NCBI GenBank assembly: GCA_002786915.1
Contig: PCUV01000116.1
Coordinates: 19,260-83,259 of the forward strand
Reading direction: 5' to 3'
Source of the DNA: Comamonadaceae bacterium CG12_big_fil_rev_8_21_14_0_65_59_15
GTDB lineage: Bacteria; Pseudomonadota; Gammaproteobacteria; Burkholderiales; Burkholderiaceae_C
DNA: 64,000 nucleotides
Translations under genes and position numbers: made by a program
Notes under the pieces: generated by a model
What the model was told of the DNA's origin: nothing
The model's input: only the letters and a program-made list of their open reading frames with translations
Database searches by the model: none
Shown here: piece after piece, positions 50,845-61,126 of the stretch
Layout of the letters: each line of letters opens with the position of its first letter
Numbering within the stretch: the first letter of the stretch is position 1

Positions 50845-53066
50845 TGAAGCGCTGGCTGCATCTGTGGCGCTGGTGGATTCTGCTGGGGCTTTTCTGGGCG
50901 CTTGTGGCAGCGGGGTTGACCGGGTACAGCCTGCAGCGGCGCGACGACATCATTGCAGAAGAACTGGACCGACTGGCAACACAAACCAAAGTGGTGGAAG
51001 AGAATCTGGCGCGTCAACTGACGGTCATTGATGCCACCCTGCAAGCCATCCGGCACGATGTTCCAAACTGGCGTGGCAGCGCGGTGCAGAAACTGCAAGG
51101 TATTCAAACATTGAACCACATGGAGGTGGCCATGTCCGCCAGCCCGGCGCTGCTGGTGCTGGATGACCAAGGGGTGATCGCGCTGTCGAACCGTACCGAG
51201 TTGATCGGGCGCGATTTTTCGGCACGGGATTATTTTCAGGTGCCGCGCAAGTCGCCGAGCGCGCGCACACTTTATGTCAGCCCACCGTTCTTGTCGGCGT
51301 TGGACACCTACGTGATCAGTCTGACGCGGGCCATGTTCAACGCGCAGGGCCAGTTTGCCGGCGTGGTCAGCGTGATCATGGACGCGCACGACAGTCACAC
51401 CTTGCTCAATTCGGTGCGCTACAGCCCTGACATCGTTGCCATGCTGTTTCACGGGGGGGGTGCGTTGTTCATTCGTGAACCGCCAGCAGCGACCATGGCT
51501 GGGGTCACTGAAGCATTGCCGGTCGATCAGTTGTCGGGTTTAATGGCCGGGAATGCGCCGTTGGTGGTAACGCAGATGGCGTGGCCGAGTCAGGTGCAGG
51601 TGAATCTGGTGGCACTGCGCCGCGTGGCTCCTGCGGCGCTGGCTATGGACCAGCCGCTGGTGGTGGCGATGACCCGGCCGCGCAAGGCCGTGCTGGTCAC
51701 CTGGCGGCAAAACGTTGTCAGCGCGGCAGCGGCAGTTTTTTTGCTTGCAATAACCAGTGCGCTGGTCTTGTCGATGACGCAGCGCCAGCGCGCGCAAAAA
51801 ATCATGGAGTCCAAGCGACTGAAGCTGGCCACTGAAGCCAGTCAGGTAGGAATTTGGGAATTTGACCTGATCACCCGTGTGTACCAGTGGGACGCGGCCA
51901 TGTTCAAACTGTTTGGACTGGATCCCAAAAACGCCAGCCCCCGCAATGATGAGTGGATCAAGCTCCTGCCGCAGGCTGATCTGCAGCGTATGCGCGCGGC
52001 CACCCGGGACACGATTCATCAGGACAAACCCTTTGATATGACGTTTCAGATTCGTCGCCCCGACGCGCAGGTGCGCCACATGCGAAACCGGGCCGCGCTG
52101 TACTGCGACGACCAGGGCGTGCCACGGCGACTCATCGGTGCCACCGAAGACGTGACGCGGCGCAAGCAGGAAGAAGCCGATCTGCGCGTGGCAGCGGTGG
52201 CGTTTGAATCCAATGAGAGCATGCTGGTGACCGACGCGCAAAACCAGGTATTGCGCGTCAACCAGGCGTTTGTGCGGCTGTTTGGCTTTGATGTGCACGA
52301 CATGGTGGGCCAGCGCCCCAGCAAGCTCAAGTCAACGCGTCACGAGAGCAGTTTTTACCAGGCGATGTGGCAACAACTGCTGGCGCAACATCACTGGCAG
52401 GGCGAAATGTGGAACGTGCACCAGGACGGGCACGATATTTTGTGCTGGCTGTGCATTACCGCCGTGTGCGATGACGCAGGGGCGGTCACGCACTATGTAG
52501 CCAACTACACCGACATTACCGCGCGCAAGGCCGGTGAGGATGAAGCGCGCCAGATGGCATTTTTCGACCCGCTTACCCAGTTGCCAAACCGTCGCTTGCT
52601 GCAAGACCGCTTGAGCCAGGCGATGGCCAATGCACGTCGCAACGGTACTTGTCTGGCGCTCATGTACATTGATCTGGACAAGTTCAAACCGGTCAACGAT
52701 TCCTTGGGCCACGCCGTGGGTGACACGCTGCTGCAAAGCGTGTCACAACGCCTGTTGTCGTGTCTGCGTGAATCCGATACCGCCGCACGCATCGGTGGCG
52801 ACGAGTTTGTGGTGCTGTTGCCAACTGTCAACATGTGTTCAGACGCGGTGGATGTGGCCAAAAAAATCCACGCCCAGTTGCGCCTGGCGTTTGAATTGAC
52901 CACCGGGCAGACGGTGCATATATCTTCCAGCATTGGCGTGGTGATCTTCCCTGAGCATGGTGAAGACGAAGCCACGCTGTCCCTGCACGCCGACATGGCG
53001 ATGTACAACGCGAAAGCGGCCGGGCGCGACCAGGTGGTGCTTTACCATGAAGGCTTGCACAGTTGA
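50844..53066 (+). CDS. Cache-like sensor, PAS, GGDEF diguanylate cyclase inserted in the trp operon
   Basis: 740 residues from the ATG at 50844, overlapping the trpE stop by one base; a GTG one codon earlier is the alternative. One N-terminal helix ([20 protein letters not shown]), a periplasmic dCache-like sensor ([20 protein letters not shown]), a second helix ([18 protein letters not shown]), two PAS domains and GGDEF with intact [11 protein letters not shown]. It sits between trpE and trpG. Likely makes c-di-GMP in response to a small periplasmic ligand. Coupling to tryptophan synthesis is inferred only from position. Confidence 0.92.
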   Translation: MKRWLHLWRWWILLGLFWALVAAGLTGYSLQRRDDIIAEELDRLATQTKVVEENLARQLTVIDATLQAIRHDVPNWRGSAVQKLQGIQTLNHMEVAMSASPALLVLDDQGVIALSNRTELIGRDFSARDYFQVPRKSPSARTLYVSPPFLSALDTYVISLTRAMFNAQGQFAGVVSVIMDAHDSHTLLNSVRYSPDIVAMLFHGGGALFIREPPAATMAGVTEALPVDQLSGLMAGNAPLVVTQMAWPSQVQVNLVALRRVAPAALAMDQPLVVAMTRPRKAVLVTWRQNVVSAAAAVFLLAITSALVLSMTQRQRAQKIMESKRLKLATEASQVGIWEFDLITRVYQWDAAMFKLFGLDPKNASPRNDEWIKLLPQADLQRMRAATRDTIHQDKPFDMTFQIRRPDAQVRHMRNRAALYCDDQGVPRRLIGATEDVTRRKQEEADLRVAAVAFESNESMLVTDAQNQVLRVNQAFVRLFGFDVHDMVGQRPSKLKSTRHESSFYQAMWQQLLAQHHWQGEMWNVHQDGHDILCWLCITAVCDDAGAVTHYVANYTDITARKAGEDEARQMAFFDPLTQLPNRRLLQDRLSQAMANARRNGTCLALMYIDLDKFKPVNDSLGHAVGDTLLQSVSQRLLSCLRESDTAARIGGDEFVVLLPTVNMCSDAVDVAKKIHAQLRLAFELTTGQTVHISSSIGVVIFPEHGEDEATLSLHADMAMYNAKAAGRDQVVLYHEGLHS

Positions 53067-53097
53067 GCTGACCGCCACACTATTGAAAGATTTCCGC

Positions 53098-53685
53098 ATG
53101 CATGTTTTGATGATCGACAACTACGACAGCTTTACCTACAACATCGTGCAGTACCTGGGCGAACTGGGCGCGCAGGTGACGGTGGTGCGCAACGATGAGA
53201 TCACGCTGGCCGACATCGACGCGCGCCTGGCCGCGGGCCAGTTGGATCGGCTGGTGATCTCGCCCGGGCCGTGTTCACCCCACGAGGCTGGTATTTCGGT
53301 GGCTGCCATCCGTCACTGCGCGGGCCAGGTGCCCATTCTGGGCGTGTGCCTGGGGCACCAGGCCATTGGCGCGGCGTTTGGCGCGGCCATTGTGCGGGCG
53401 CAGCAGCTCATGCACGGCAAAACCAGCGTCATCACCACCACCCAAGAGGGCGTGTTTGCCGGGCTGCCCCGGCAGTTCACGGTGAACCGCTACCACTCGC
53501 TGGCCATCGACCGCCCCACCTGCCCGGGCTGCCTGAAGATCACCGCCCAGACCGACGACGGCGAGATCATGGGCGTCAAGCACACCCAACTGCCCATCGA
53601 AGGCGTTCAATTTCACCCGGAAAGCATCCTGTCTGAGCACGGGCACGCCTTGCTGGGCAACTTCTTGAAGCCAGATTACTCTTGA
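53098..53685 (+). CDS. trpG: Anthranilate synthase component II (glutamine amidotransferase)
   Basis: 195 residues. Class I amidotransferase: [20 protein letters not shown], nucleophile Cys in [10 protein letters not shown], His-Glu pair in GVQFHPESI. It feeds ammonia to TrpE and may also serve PabB. It starts 31 bases after the GGDEF gene. Confidence 0.95.
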   Translation: MHVLMIDNYDSFTYNIVQYLGELGAQVTVVRNDEITLADIDARLAAGQLDRLVISPGPCSPHEAGISVAAIRHCAGQVPILGVCLGHQAIGAAFGAAIVRAQQLMHGKTSVITTTQEGVFAGLPRQFTVNRYHSLAIDRPTCPGCLKITAQTDDGEIMGVKHTQLPIEGVQFHPESILSEHGHALLGNFLKPDYS

Positions 53686-53688
53686 TTC

Positions 53689-53738
53689 AATAGCTGCTTG
53701 CGCTTGATTGACAAGGGCTAGAGGCAAATAATATGCAA
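53689..53738. repeat. Family C repeat between trpG and threonine aldolase
   Basis: CAATAGCTGCTTGCGCTTGA then TTGACAAGGGCTAGAGGCAAA. A clear inverted match recurs inside the threonine aldolase gene at 54302-54354. Confidence 0.75.
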
Positions 53739-54833
53739 AATATCCGACATCCGACCGTGGACCTGCGCAGCGACACTGTGACGCGCCCGACACCCGCCAT
53801 GCGTGCGGCCATGGCTGCTGCCGAGGTGGGCGACGACGTGTTTGGCGACGACCCCACGGTGAACGCGTTGCAGGCGCGCATTGCCGCACTCACTGGCAAA
53901 GAAGCGGCGCTGTTCATGCCCAGCGGCACGCAAAGCAACCTGTGCGCCATCCTGGCGCACTGCGGGCGCGGCGACGAATACATCGTGGGCCAACACGCAC
54001 ACACTTACCGCTACGAAGCCGGTGGCGCTGCCGTGCTGGGTAGCGTGGTGCCGCAGCCGCTGGTGCAGGATGCTGGCGGGTTGATGTGCTTGGACGACAT
54101 CGCCGCAGCGATCAAGCCCGACGACATCCACTTCGCCCGCACCCGCCTGCTGTGTCTGGAAAACACCTGGAACGGGCACCGCATGCCGATGGCCTACCTG
54201 GAGCAGGCCACCGGTCTGGCGCGCGATAAAGGCTTGGCGTGCCATCTGGATGGCGCACGGTTCTTCAACGCGGCGGTCGATCAGGCATGCGAGGTTTATA
54301 AGGAAAATATGCCTCCAGCCCTTGCCAATCAAGCGCAGGAAGCTATTGATTTTGAATTGGTCGTGCAACAGGCGCAGCGCATCGCGGGCTTGTTTGACAG
54401 CGTGTCGGTGTGCTTCAGCAAGGGGTTGGGCGCGCCGGTAGGCTCGGCCCTGTGCGGTTCGGCAGACTTGATCGAGCGCGCGCGGCGCATTCGCAAGATG
54501 GCGGGCGGCGGCATGCGCCAGGCGGGCATTCTGGCTGCCGGTGCGCTGCACGCGCTGGATCACCACGTGTTGCGGCTGGCCGACGACCACGCCAACGCCG
54601 AGCGGCTGGCTGCCGGTTTGCGCGGCATCTCCGGGCTGACGCTGCGCTCGGCCGCGACCAACATTGTGTTTGTTGATGTGGCCAACGGGCGCGGCCCTGC
54701 GCTGCTGGAATTTCTGAAAGCGCAAGGCGTACTGGCCACCGGGCTGATCGGGCTGCGTTTTGTCACGCACCTGGACGTGAGCGCGGCTGACGTGGACCAT
54801 GCCGTGGCGTGCATCCGGCGGTTTTTTGCATGA
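53733..54833 (+). CDS. ltaE: Low-specificity threonine aldolase
   Basis: 366 residues. RSDTVTRPTPAMRAAMAAAE and GDDVFGDDPTVNAL open the family; the PLP Lys is in VCFSKGLGAPVGSALCG; LDGARFFNAAV is the cofactor-binding Asp region. Splits threonine to glycine and acetaldehyde. The stretch VYKENMPPALANQAQEAIDF is not family sequence but the translation of an inverted family C repeat at 54302-54354. Confidence 0.94.
   Translation: MQNIRHPTVDLRSDTVTRPTPAMRAAMAAAEVGDDVFGDDPTVNALQARIAALTGKEAALFMPSGTQSNLCAILAHCGRGDEYIVGQHAHTYRYEAGGAAVLGSVVPQPLVQDAGGLMCLDDIAAAIKPDDIHFARTRLLCLENTWNGHRMPMAYLEQATGLARDKGLACHLDGARFFNAAVDQACEVYKENMPPALANQAQEAIDFELVVQQAQRIAGLFDSVSVCFSKGLGAPVGSALCGSADLIERARRIRKMAGGGMRQAGILAAGALHALDHHVLRLADDHANAERLAAGLRGISGLTLRSAATNIVFVDVANGRGPALLEFLKAQGVLATGLIGLRFVTHLDVSAADVDHAVACIRRFFA
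54302..54354. repeat. Family C repeat read in frame in threonine aldolase
   Basis: CCTCCAGCCCTTGCCAATCA then AGCGCAGGAAGCTATTGATT: the reverse complement of the 53689-53738 element with a few changes. The protein carries about 18 extra residues here. Confidence 0.75.
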
Positions 54834-54865
54834 AACTCCGCTGTCAAGTTTTATGGATGTCGATG

Positions 54866-54985
54866 GCAGTCGGGTTTAACCCGCAGCGCACGCCCGGTAT
54901 CCGACTCCGCAAATGTCCCCCGGTGTACGCTACGCGCACACCTCCTCCTTTATTTTGCTGCGTCAGACACCGGGCGCACGCTACT
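54866..54985 (-). repeat. Family D element copy 3 (inverted)
   Basis: On the minus strand GTGTCTGACGCAGC, AAATAAAGGAGGAG, then GGGGGACATTTGCGGAGTC. The hairpin part differs in sequence (GTGTGCGCGTAGCGTACACC) but still can pair, suggesting structure is kept. It lies between threonine aldolase and LysE. Confidence 0.8.
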
Positions 54986-55017
54986 AGCCAGTGTCAGTCC
55001 AGACTGGGCCTGAGGGT

Positions 55018-55107
55018 AGCTGAATGGGGGTTAGATCCCGATTCGGGCCCAAGAATTCAAGCTTGCCAGTACGGCATCACCGAAACGGGCTCTGACCCCC
55101 ATTCTGC
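55018..55107. repeat. Family A palindrome (long form) before the LysE gene
   Basis: GCTGAATGGGGGTTAGATCCC facing GGGCTCTGACCCCCATTC. The gap 54834-55167 holds only this and the family D copy. Confidence 0.8.
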
Positions 55108-55167
55108 GGCTTGTACAGAACAGTGGTTTATCCAAACTCTCAACGGCTCTTTGCCACAGGTTTTCGC

Positions 55168-55839
55168 ATGAACCTGCTGCCTGACACCCCACAGTTGCTG
55201 ATGTTCATCGCGGCGGGCTGGCTACTCAACCTCACGCCCGGGCCGGACGTGCTGGTGATCGTTACGCAGGCGCTGCGCCACGGCGTGCGCGCCGGGCTGG
55301 CGACAGCGCTGGGCGTGGTGAGCGGCTGTTTTGTGCACGTGTTGCTGGCGGCGCTGGGGGTGGGCGCTTTGCTTGCCGCCTCGCACACAGCGTTTGGCGT
55401 GTTGAAGTGGGGCGGCGCACTGTATCTGCTGTGGGCTGGGTGGCGGTTGCTGCGATCCGCCCCTGAAAAAGCTATAGAGTTAAGAGCTGCCAGCCCAGAA
55501 GATATAAGGGCTAGAGGTATAAATAGCTTGAAGAAATCGTACGCGCGTGGGTTCTGGACTAACGTGCTCAACCCCAAGGTGGCGCTGTTTTTTTTGGCCT
55601 TTGTGCCGCAGTTCATCCCGGCGGATGCCGCCCACAAGACCCTGAGCTTTTTGCTGCTGGGGCTGCTGTTCAATGTCAATTCGCTGCCCGTCAATGTTGG
55701 CTACGCGGCGCTGGCGGGCTGGGCGGCACGCCGCCAGGCATTGGTGCAGCAGGCCATGCACCGGTTGGAGCGTGTGGCTGGGTTGATGTTTATCGGCTTT
55801 GGCGTGCGCCTGGCGCTGACCGACAATCCGGCGCCTTGA
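55168..55839 (+). CDS. LysE/RhtB family amino-acid exporter
   Basis: 223 residues from the ATG at 55168. [19 protein letters not shown] is the family signature in helix 1; further helices include [47 protein letters not shown]. Six helices overall. Exports amino acids such as threonine, homoserine or lysine; the threonine aldolase next door hints at threonine. The cytoplasmic loop [20 protein letters not shown] is the translation of a family C repeat (55470-55530). Confidence 0.9.
   Translation: MNLLPDTPQLLMFIAAGWLLNLTPGPDVLVIVTQALRHGVRAGLATALGVVSGCFVHVLLAALGVGALLAASHTAFGVLKWGGALYLLWAGWRLLRSAPEKAIELRAASPEDIRARGINSLKKSYARGFWTNVLNPKVALFFLAFVPQFIPADAAHKTLSFLLLGLLFNVNSLPVNVGYAALAGWAARRQALVQQAMHRLERVAGLMFIGFGVRLALTDNPAP
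55470..55530. repeat. Family C repeat read in frame in the LysE loop
   Basis: AAAGCTATAGAGTTAAGAGC then AGATATAAGGGCTAGAGG: the AGCTAT and AGGGCTAGAGG ends of family C. It falls in the long cytoplasmic loop between helices 3 and 4, where extra length is tolerated. Confidence 0.7.
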
Positions 55840-55885
55840 CGACACCCGCGTTTTTGAATCTGATTTACCCGAGCAAAGGAGCATC

Positions 55886-56932
55886 ATGACCCACCCGATC
55901 ACCATCACCCCGCAAGAAGCACTGCTGCGCACCATCGAGCACCGCGAGATTTTTCATGACGAGATGCTGCATGTGATGCGCCAGATCATGGCCGGGGAGT
56001 GGAGCCCGGTGATGCTGGCGGCGTTCATTACCGGTTTGCGCGTCAAAAAGGAAACCATTGGCGAAATCACCGCCGCCGCGCAAGTCATGCGCGAAGTCTC
56101 CACCAAGGTGGAAGTGGCCGACAAAACGCATCTGGTGGACATCGTGGGCACCGGCGGCGACGGTGCGCACACCTTCAACATTTCCACCTGCGCCATGTTT
56201 GTCGCTGCCGCTGCGGGGGCCAAGGTCAGCAAGCACGGCGGGCGCGGTGTCAGTAGCAAGAGCGGCAGCGCGGATGTGATGGAGTCGCTGGGCGTCAACA
56301 TCAACCTCAAGCCCGAAGCCATTGCCCAGTGCATTGCCGAGGTCGGCGTGGGCTTCATGTTTGCGCCCAATCATCATCCGGCCATGAAAAACGTGGCACC
56401 GATTCGCCGTGAACTGGGCGTCAAGACCATTTTCAACATCCTGGGGCCGCTGACCAATCCGGCCGGTGCACCCAATATCTTGATGGGCGTGTTCCACCCG
56501 GACCTGGTCGGCATTCAGGTGCGCGCGCTGGAGCGCCTTGGCGCCGAGCACGCGCTGGTGGTCTATGGGCAAGACGGCATGGACGAAGTGTCACTGGGTG
56601 CGGCCACGCTGGTGGGCGAGCTCAAAGGCGGGCAAGTGACCGAATACGCCATCCACCCTGAAGACTATGGCCTGGCCATGGTCAGCAACCGCGCGCTCAA
56701 GGTAGCGTCGCCTGAGCAGTCGCGCGCCATGCTGCTCGGCGTGCTGGACAACCAAGACGGCCCGGCCAAAGAGACTGTGGTGTTCAATGCCGGCGTGGCG
56801 CTGTACGCAGCCAATGTGGCTAATTCGATTCAAGCCGGTATCCAGCAAGCGCGAACAGCTATTGAATCAGGAGCATCTAAGGCCAAGCTTGAAGCGCTGG
56901 TCAGCGTGGCGCACCGTTTGGCGGGGGTTTGA
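55886..56932 (+). CDS. trpD: Anthranilate phosphoribosyltransferase
   Basis: 348 residues. [16 protein letters not shown] is the PRPP-binding loop; [20 protein letters not shown] and [18 protein letters not shown] are family blocks; [11 protein letters not shown] is near the C-terminus. It adds phosphoribose to anthranilate. Near the end [13 protein letters not shown] overlaps a family C-like sequence, though this segment also resembles normal TrpD. Confidence 0.96.
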   Translation: MTHPITITPQEALLRTIEHREIFHDEMLHVMRQIMAGEWSPVMLAAFITGLRVKKETIGEITAAAQVMREVSTKVEVADKTHLVDIVGTGGDGAHTFNISTCAMFVAAAAGAKVSKHGGRGVSSKSGSADVMESLGVNINLKPEAIAQCIAEVGVGFMFAPNHHPAMKNVAPIRRELGVKTIFNILGPLTNPAGAPNILMGVFHPDLVGIQVRALERLGAEHALVVYGQDGMDEVSLGAATLVGELKGGQVTEYAIHPEDYGLAMVSNRALKVASPEQSRAMLLGVLDNQDGPAKETVVFNAGVALYAANVANSIQAGIQQARTAIESGASKAKLEALVSVAHRLAGV

Positions 56933-56933
56933 C

Positions 56934-57110
56934 ATGGCGTGGTTGCATGCGGATGGCGCGGGCATCGCGCTGGGAATTTCTGCCCTGTTTTTGCTGGCTG
57001 CGGTACTGATGCACCGGGTGATCCGCAAGGTATTGATGGCGCCAGCGCCACTGTCGTCTGACGCCGCTGCCCAGACCCCTGTTGCCCCACAGGAGTCGCG
57101 CCATGTCTGA
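56934..57110 (+). CDS. Small single-helix membrane protein between trpD and trpC
   Basis: 58 residues: a short N-terminus, one membrane helix ([20 protein letters not shown]) and a polar Pro/Ala-rich tail. The start follows the trpD stop by one base and the end overlaps the trpC start by eight bases, so it is likely translated to keep coupling. I do not recognise the family. Confidence 0.55.
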   Translation: MAWLHADGAGIALGISALFLLAAVLMHRVIRKVLMAPAPLSSDAAAQTPVAPQESRHV

Positions 57111-57891
57111 CATTCTGCAAAAAATTTGCGCGGTCAAGCACCAGGAGGTGGCTTCGGCGCGCAAGCGCAAGTCGCTGGAGGCGGTGCGGGCGGACGCGGA
57201 AAGCCGCGTGCTCACGCGCGACTTTGAGGGCGCTTTGCGCGCCAAGATCGCCGCCGGTCGTCCGGCGGTGATTGCCGAAATCAAGAAAGCCAGCCCAAGC
57301 AAAGGGGTGTTGCGTGAGGATTTCATCGTTGCTGATATCGCGCAAAGCTACGCCGAGTTGGGCGCGGCGTGCCTGTCGGTGCTAACCGATCAGCAATTTT
57401 TTCAGGGCTGCGTGGACTACCTCAAGCAGGCGCGCGCGTCGTGCCCGCTGCCGGTGTTGCGCAAGGACTTCATGGTCGATGCGTATCAGATTTACGAGTC
57501 GCGCAGCGTCGGTGCCGACGCCGTGTTGTTGATCGCCGCGTGTCTGGACGACGCGCAACTGCGCGACTTTGAGCAGATCGCGCGGGGCCTGGACATGGCC
57601 GTGCTGGTGGAGGTGCACGACGCGACCGAGCTCGAGCGCGCGCTCAAATTGCAGACGCCGCTGATCGGCGTGAACAACCGCAACCTGAAGACCTTTGAAG
57701 TGTCGCTCGACACCACGCTGACGCTCAAGCAAGCCATTCCGGCGGACCGCGTGCTGGTGTGCGAAAGCGGCATCCACACGCGCGACGACGTGCTGCGCAT
57801 GGGCGCGGCCGGGGTGCATGCGTTTCTGGTCGGTGAGGCGTTTATGCGCGCGCCCGACCCCGGGCAGGCGTTGGCAGAACTTTTTGCTTAA
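57103..57891 (+). CDS. trpC: Indole-3-glycerol phosphate synthase
   Basis: 262 residues from the ATG at 57103; a GTG/ATG slightly upstream is not needed. [50 protein letters not shown] and [15 protein letters not shown] are the TrpC barrel motifs. It closes the indole ring of the tryptophan precursor. Monofunctional, as usual in this group. Confidence 0.96.
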   Translation: MSDILQKICAVKHQEVASARKRKSLEAVRADAESRVLTRDFEGALRAKIAAGRPAVIAEIKKASPSKGVLREDFIVADIAQSYAELGAACLSVLTDQQFFQGCVDYLKQARASCPLPVLRKDFMVDAYQIYESRSVGADAVLLIAACLDDAQLRDFEQIARGLDMAVLVEVHDATELERALKLQTPLIGVNNRNLKTFEVSLDTTLTLKQAIPADRVLVCESGIHTRDDVLRMGAAGVHAFLVGEAFMRAPDPGQALAELFA

Positions 57892-57917
57892 TGTGAAACG
57901 TGGGTCTGAAACTGCCA

Positions 57918-58019
57918 GTCCCCACCCCTACCCTCCCCCAGCGGGGGAGAGAGTCATACCAGCGACAGGCAGTCCGGTTGTTGCTCCTTCCCGCCTTTGG
58001 GGGAAGACTGGGATGGGGG
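57918..58019. repeat. CCCTCCCCC/GGGGGA-rich inverted repeat
   Basis: CCCCACCCCTACCCTCCCCC and GGGGGAAGACTGGGATGGGG form long arms; each arm also holds a small hairpin (CCCCCAGCGGGGG). A common dispersed repeat type of GC-rich bacteria. Fills most of the trpC-ung gap. Confidence 0.75.
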
Positions 58020-58082
58020 CTTGCACCTTGCACTGTTTCATCATTTTGGGTGGCTGGGCTGCCATGAAAAATAGTTAGTGCT

Positions 58083-58820
58083 GTGCAGAATATGGTGGAC
58101 GAAGGCCAACGTGCCGATCAACTGAGCAGTGCTGACCCGACCTTGTGGCCGGTGACGCCGGGCTGGCAGCCGCTGGCGGACGCGTTTTTCCAGTCGCCGG
58201 GTGGGCGGCAGTTGTGTGCTTTTTTGCGTCAGCGGCTGGACGCCGGGGCGGTAATTTTTCCGCCGCAGCCGTTGCGTGCGCTGCAATTGACGCCGCCCGA
58301 GGCGGTGCGCGTGGTGATTCTGGGGCAGGATCCGTACCACGGCCGAGGTCAAGCTGAAGGGCTGGCGTTTTCGGTGCCGCCCGGGGTGGCGTTGCCGCCA
58401 TCTTTACGCAATATTTTCAAGGAGTTAGAGCGCGATCTGGGCACGCCACCACCCACTTTTCCGAACCCTGGCGGCTGTCTGGCGAACTGGGCACGCCATG
58501 GTGTGTTGCTGCTCAACACCTGTCTGACGGTGGAAGAAGGCCAGCCCGCCAGCCACGCCGGAAAGGGTTGGGAGCAGCTCACCGACGCCGTCATCCTTGA
58601 CGTGTCGCGCCGCTGCGCCAACCTCGTTTTCATGCTCTGGGGCAGTCATGCCCAGAGCAAGCGCGCACTGATCGACGCTCGCGCTCACCTTGTGCTGTGT
58701 GCCAACCACCCGTCGCCGCTGTCAGCGCTACGCCCGCCGGTGCCGTTTATCGGCTGTGGCCATTTTTCAAAGGTTCGGGCCTGGCGTGATGCGCATGTTG
58801 CACCAAAACAGGGCAAATAG
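58083..58820 (+). CDS. ung: Uracil-DNA glycosylase
   Basis: 245 residues from a GTG at 58083, with ATG at 58092 as an equal alternative; no clear ribosome site for either. VVILGQDPYHGRGQAEGLAFS holds the catalytic Asp; NTCLTVEEGQPASHAGKGW and NHPSPLSALRPP complete family 1 UDG. Removes uracil from DNA. The next ~85 bases to the tRNAs include their promoter. Confidence 0.95.
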   Translation: MQNMVDEGQRADQLSSADPTLWPVTPGWQPLADAFFQSPGGRQLCAFLRQRLDAGAVIFPPQPLRALQLTPPEAVRVVILGQDPYHGRGQAEGLAFSVPPGVALPPSLRNIFKELERDLGTPPPTFPNPGGCLANWARHGVLLLNTCLTVEEGQPASHAGKGWEQLTDAVILDVSRRCANLVFMLWGSHAQSKRALIDARAHLVLCANHPSPLSALRPPVPFIGCGHFSKVRAWRDAHVAPKQGK

Positions 58821-58863
58821 ATCGTCTAGCGACGTGTTAGGACGACAAAATCCTGCGCTGCGC

Positions 58864-58891
58864 TTTGATTTTTAAAACTTCGTGGCATAAT
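58864..58891 (+). promoter_or_regulatory. Promoter of the tRNA-tuf operon
   Basis: TTTGAT and CATAAT are 16 bases apart, followed by a CCCGCG discriminator typical of stringently controlled stable-RNA promoters. Transcription would begin just before tRNA-Tyr. Confidence 0.6.
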
Positions 58892-58906
58892 CCCGCGTTC
58901 ACTTGA

Positions 58907-58992
58907 GGAGAGGTGGCCGAGTGGTTAATGGCAGCAGACTGTAAATCTGCCCTCTTACGAGTACGGTGGTTCGAATCCACCCCTCTCCACCA
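58907..58992 (+). tRNA. tRNA-Tyr (GTA)
   Basis: Acceptor GGAGAGG pairs with CCTCTCC, then A and encoded CCA. Anticodon loop ACTGTAAAT gives GTA. A long variable arm (CCCTCTTACGAGTACGG region) fits a class II tRNA. Confidence 0.96.
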
Positions 58993-59058
58993 GTGATACG
59001 AATTTGATGCAGTGCGCAGGGGCCAGGACGCTGACAGGTTGACCGGTTCAGCTTAGAG

Positions 59059-59132
59059 GCGGGAGTAGTTCAATGGTAGAACCCTAGCCTTCCAAGCTAA
59101 TGACGCGGGTTCGATTCCCGTCTCCCGCTCCA
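59059..59132 (+). tRNA. tRNA-Gly (TCC)
   Basis: Acceptor GCGGGAG pairs with CTCCCGC, followed by T and CCA. Anticodon loop CTTCCAA gives TCC. T arm GGGTTCGATTCCC is standard. Confidence 0.96.
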
Positions 59133-59160
59133 GTGTGCTGCACGCTCGTCGGTTGACATT

Positions 59161-59235
59161 GCCCATTTGGCTCAGTGGCAGAGCACTCCCTTGGTAAGGG
59201 AGAGGTCCCGGGTCCGATTCCCGGAATGGGCACCA
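59161..59235 (+). tRNA. tRNA-Thr (GGT)
   Basis: Acceptor GCCCATT pairs with AATGGGC, followed by A and CCA. Anticodon loop CTTGGTAA gives GGT. T arm GGGTCCGATTCCC. Confidence 0.95.
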
Positions 59236-59282
59236 TGGTTTGTTTTTAGGTTTGACAGTTCCTTTCTTTTCGGAGTCACAAA

Positions 59283-60473
59283 ATGGCAAAAGAAAAATTC
59301 GCCCGTACCAAGCCCCACGTGAACGTGGGCACCATCGGTCACGTTGACCACGGCAAGACCACGCTCACTGCGGCCATCACCACGGTGCTGGCGGCCAAAT
59401 TCGGTGGCTCGGCCAAAGCCTACGACCAGATCGACGCAGCCCCGGAAGAAAAAGCGCGCGGCATCACCATCAACACCGCGCACGTCGAATACGAAACCGC
59501 CAACCGCCACTACGCCCACGTGGACTGCCCCGGCCACGCCGACTACGTCAAAAACATGATCACCGGCGCGGCCCAAATGGACGGCGCCATCCTGGTCGTG
59601 TCCGCCGCTGACGGCCCCATGCCGCAAACTCGCGAACACATCCTGCTGGCGCGCCAAGTGGGCGTGCCCTACATCATCGTCTACCTGAACAAGTGCGACA
59701 TGGTGGATGACGCCGAACTGCTCGAACTGGTTGAAATGGAAGTACGCGAACTGCTCGACAAATACGACTTCCCCGGCGACGACACCCCCATCATCCACGG
59801 CTCGGCCAAACTCGCCATGGAAGGCGACAAAGGCGAACTCGGCGAAGGCTCCATCATGAAGCTCGCAGACGCGCTGGACAGCTACATCCCGACGCCAGAG
59901 CGCGCCATCGACGGCGCCTTCCTGATGCCCGTGGAAGACGTCTTCTCCATCTCCGGTCGCGGCACCGTGGTGACAGGCCGGGTGGAACGCGGTGTCATCA
60001 AAGTCGGCGAAGAAATCGAAATCGTCGGCATCCACGACACCCAGAAAACCACCTGCACCGGCGTTGAAATGTTCCGCAAACTGCTCGACCAAGGCCAGGC
60101 TGGCGACAACGTCGGCGTGCTGCTGCGCGGCACCAAGCGCGAAGACGTACAACGCGGCCAAGTGCTGTGCAAACCCGGCTCGATCAAGCCGCACACCCAC
60201 TTCACCGGCGAAGTCTATGTACTCTCCAAAGACGAAGGTGGCCGTCACACGCCGTTCTTCAGCAACTACCGCCCGCAGTTCTACTTCCGCACCACCGACG
60301 TCACCGGTGCCATCGAACTGCCTGAAGGCAAGGAAATGGTCATGCCCGGCGACAACGTGAGCATCACCGTCAAGCTGATCGCCCCGATCGCCATGGAAGA
60401 AGGCCTGCGCTTTGCCATCCGCGAAGGCGGCCGTACCGTAGGCGCCGGTGTGGTGGCCAAGGTGATAGCCTGA
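59283..60473 (+). CDS. tuf: Elongation factor Tu
   Basis: 396 residues. GTPase motifs [17 protein letters not shown] and NKCD are intact. [21 protein letters not shown] N-terminus and [11 protein letters not shown] end are typical. It carries aminoacyl-tRNA to the ribosome. Cotranscribed with three tRNAs before it and tRNA-Trp after it. Codon use is strongly biased to C-ending codons, as in highly expressed genes. Confidence 0.99.
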   Translation: MAKEKFARTKPHVNVGTIGHVDHGKTTLTAAITTVLAAKFGGSAKAYDQIDAAPEEKARGITINTAHVEYETANRHYAHVDCPGHADYVKNMITGAAQMDGAILVVSAADGPMPQTREHILLARQVGVPYIIVYLNKCDMVDDAELLELVEMEVRELLDKYDFPGDDTPIIHGSAKLAMEGDKGELGEGSIMKLADALDSYIPTPERAIDGAFLMPVEDVFSISGRGTVVTGRVERGVIKVGEEIEIVGIHDTQKTTCTGVEMFRKLLDQGQAGDNVGVLLRGTKREDVQRGQVLCKPGSIKPHTHFTGEVYVLSKDEGGRHTPFFSNYRPQFYFRTTDVTGAIELPEGKEMVMPGDNVSITVKLIAPIAMEEGLRFAIREGGRTVGAGVVAKVIA

Positions 60474-60477
60474 GATT

Positions 60478-60537
60478 TTGCGGGACAGACCGCAGCTACG
60501 CGCAAGCGAGCCAGCTCTGTCCTCAACTGATTAGAAA
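60478..60537. repeat. GGGACAGA/TCTGTCC palindrome after tuf
   Basis: GCGGGACAGACCGCAGCTAC faces GCCAGCTCTGTCCTCAAC, then TGATTAGAAAG. A near copy is at 61799-61858. Confidence 0.8.
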
Positions 60538-60556
60538 GAGCGAAAAAAAGATACGT

Positions 60557-60632
60557 AGGGGCATAGCTCAATTGGCAGAGTGTCGGTCTCCAAAACCGAA
60601 GGTTGTAGGTTCGATTCCTACTGCCCCTGCCA
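60557..60632 (+). tRNA. tRNA-Trp (CCA)
   Basis: Acceptor AGGGGCA pairs with TGCCCCT, followed by G and CCA. Anticodon loop CTCCAAA gives CCA. Standard place between tuf and secE. Confidence 0.96.
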
Positions 60633-60742
60633 CCTGACACCGATGCCAGGTGGTTTTAGAGCCCGCCGTGACAACGGTGGGCTTATGCGTCTGTAGGGCA
60701 TCTCTGCAAAACGCCGATTAACGAGTGCAAGTTTTATTGAAC

Positions 60743-61126
60743 ATGGCTACTTCTCAAATTCAAACAGTCAATACGACGGCAGACAAGGCCAAGCTGGCTG
60801 CGGCCGCTGCACTGGTTGGCGTGGCGTTAGTGGCCTATTACGCGCTGGGCAAGCAGGGCTCGCTTTTTCAGTGGCTGGGTTTGCTGGCGGGGCTGGCGGT
60901 TGCGGTCGTTGTTTTTCTGACCTCGGAGCCGGGAAAAACCTTGCTGGCGTTCGGGCAAGAATCAACCAAGGAAGTTAAAAAAGTAGTCTGGCCGGCGCGC
61001 AAAGAGGCGGTCCAGATGACACTGTATGTGTTTGGTTTTGTGGTCATCATGGCGTTTTTCCTCTGGCTCTCTGACAAGACGCTTGAGTGGTTCATTTACG
61101 ACCTGATCCTGGGATGGAAGAAATAA
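60743..61126 (+). CDS. secE: Preprotein translocase subunit SecE
   Basis: 127 residues from the ATG at 60743. Three membrane helices (two N-terminal ones plus the conserved C-terminal one [20 protein letters not shown]) with the conserved [19 protein letters not shown] amphipathic helix. Part of the SecYEG channel. The stop overlaps the nusG start by one base. Confidence 0.96.
   Translation: MATSQIQTVNTTADKAKLAAAAALVGVALVAYYALGKQGSLFQWLGLLAGLAVAVVVFLTSEPGKTLLAFGQESTKEVKKVVWPARKEAVQMTLYVFGFVVIMAFFLWLSDKTLEWFIYDLILGWKK

Noticed and set aside
59172..60248. Long minus-strand frame opposite tuf
   Set aside because: Antisense shadow caused by the strong C-ending codon bias of tuf.
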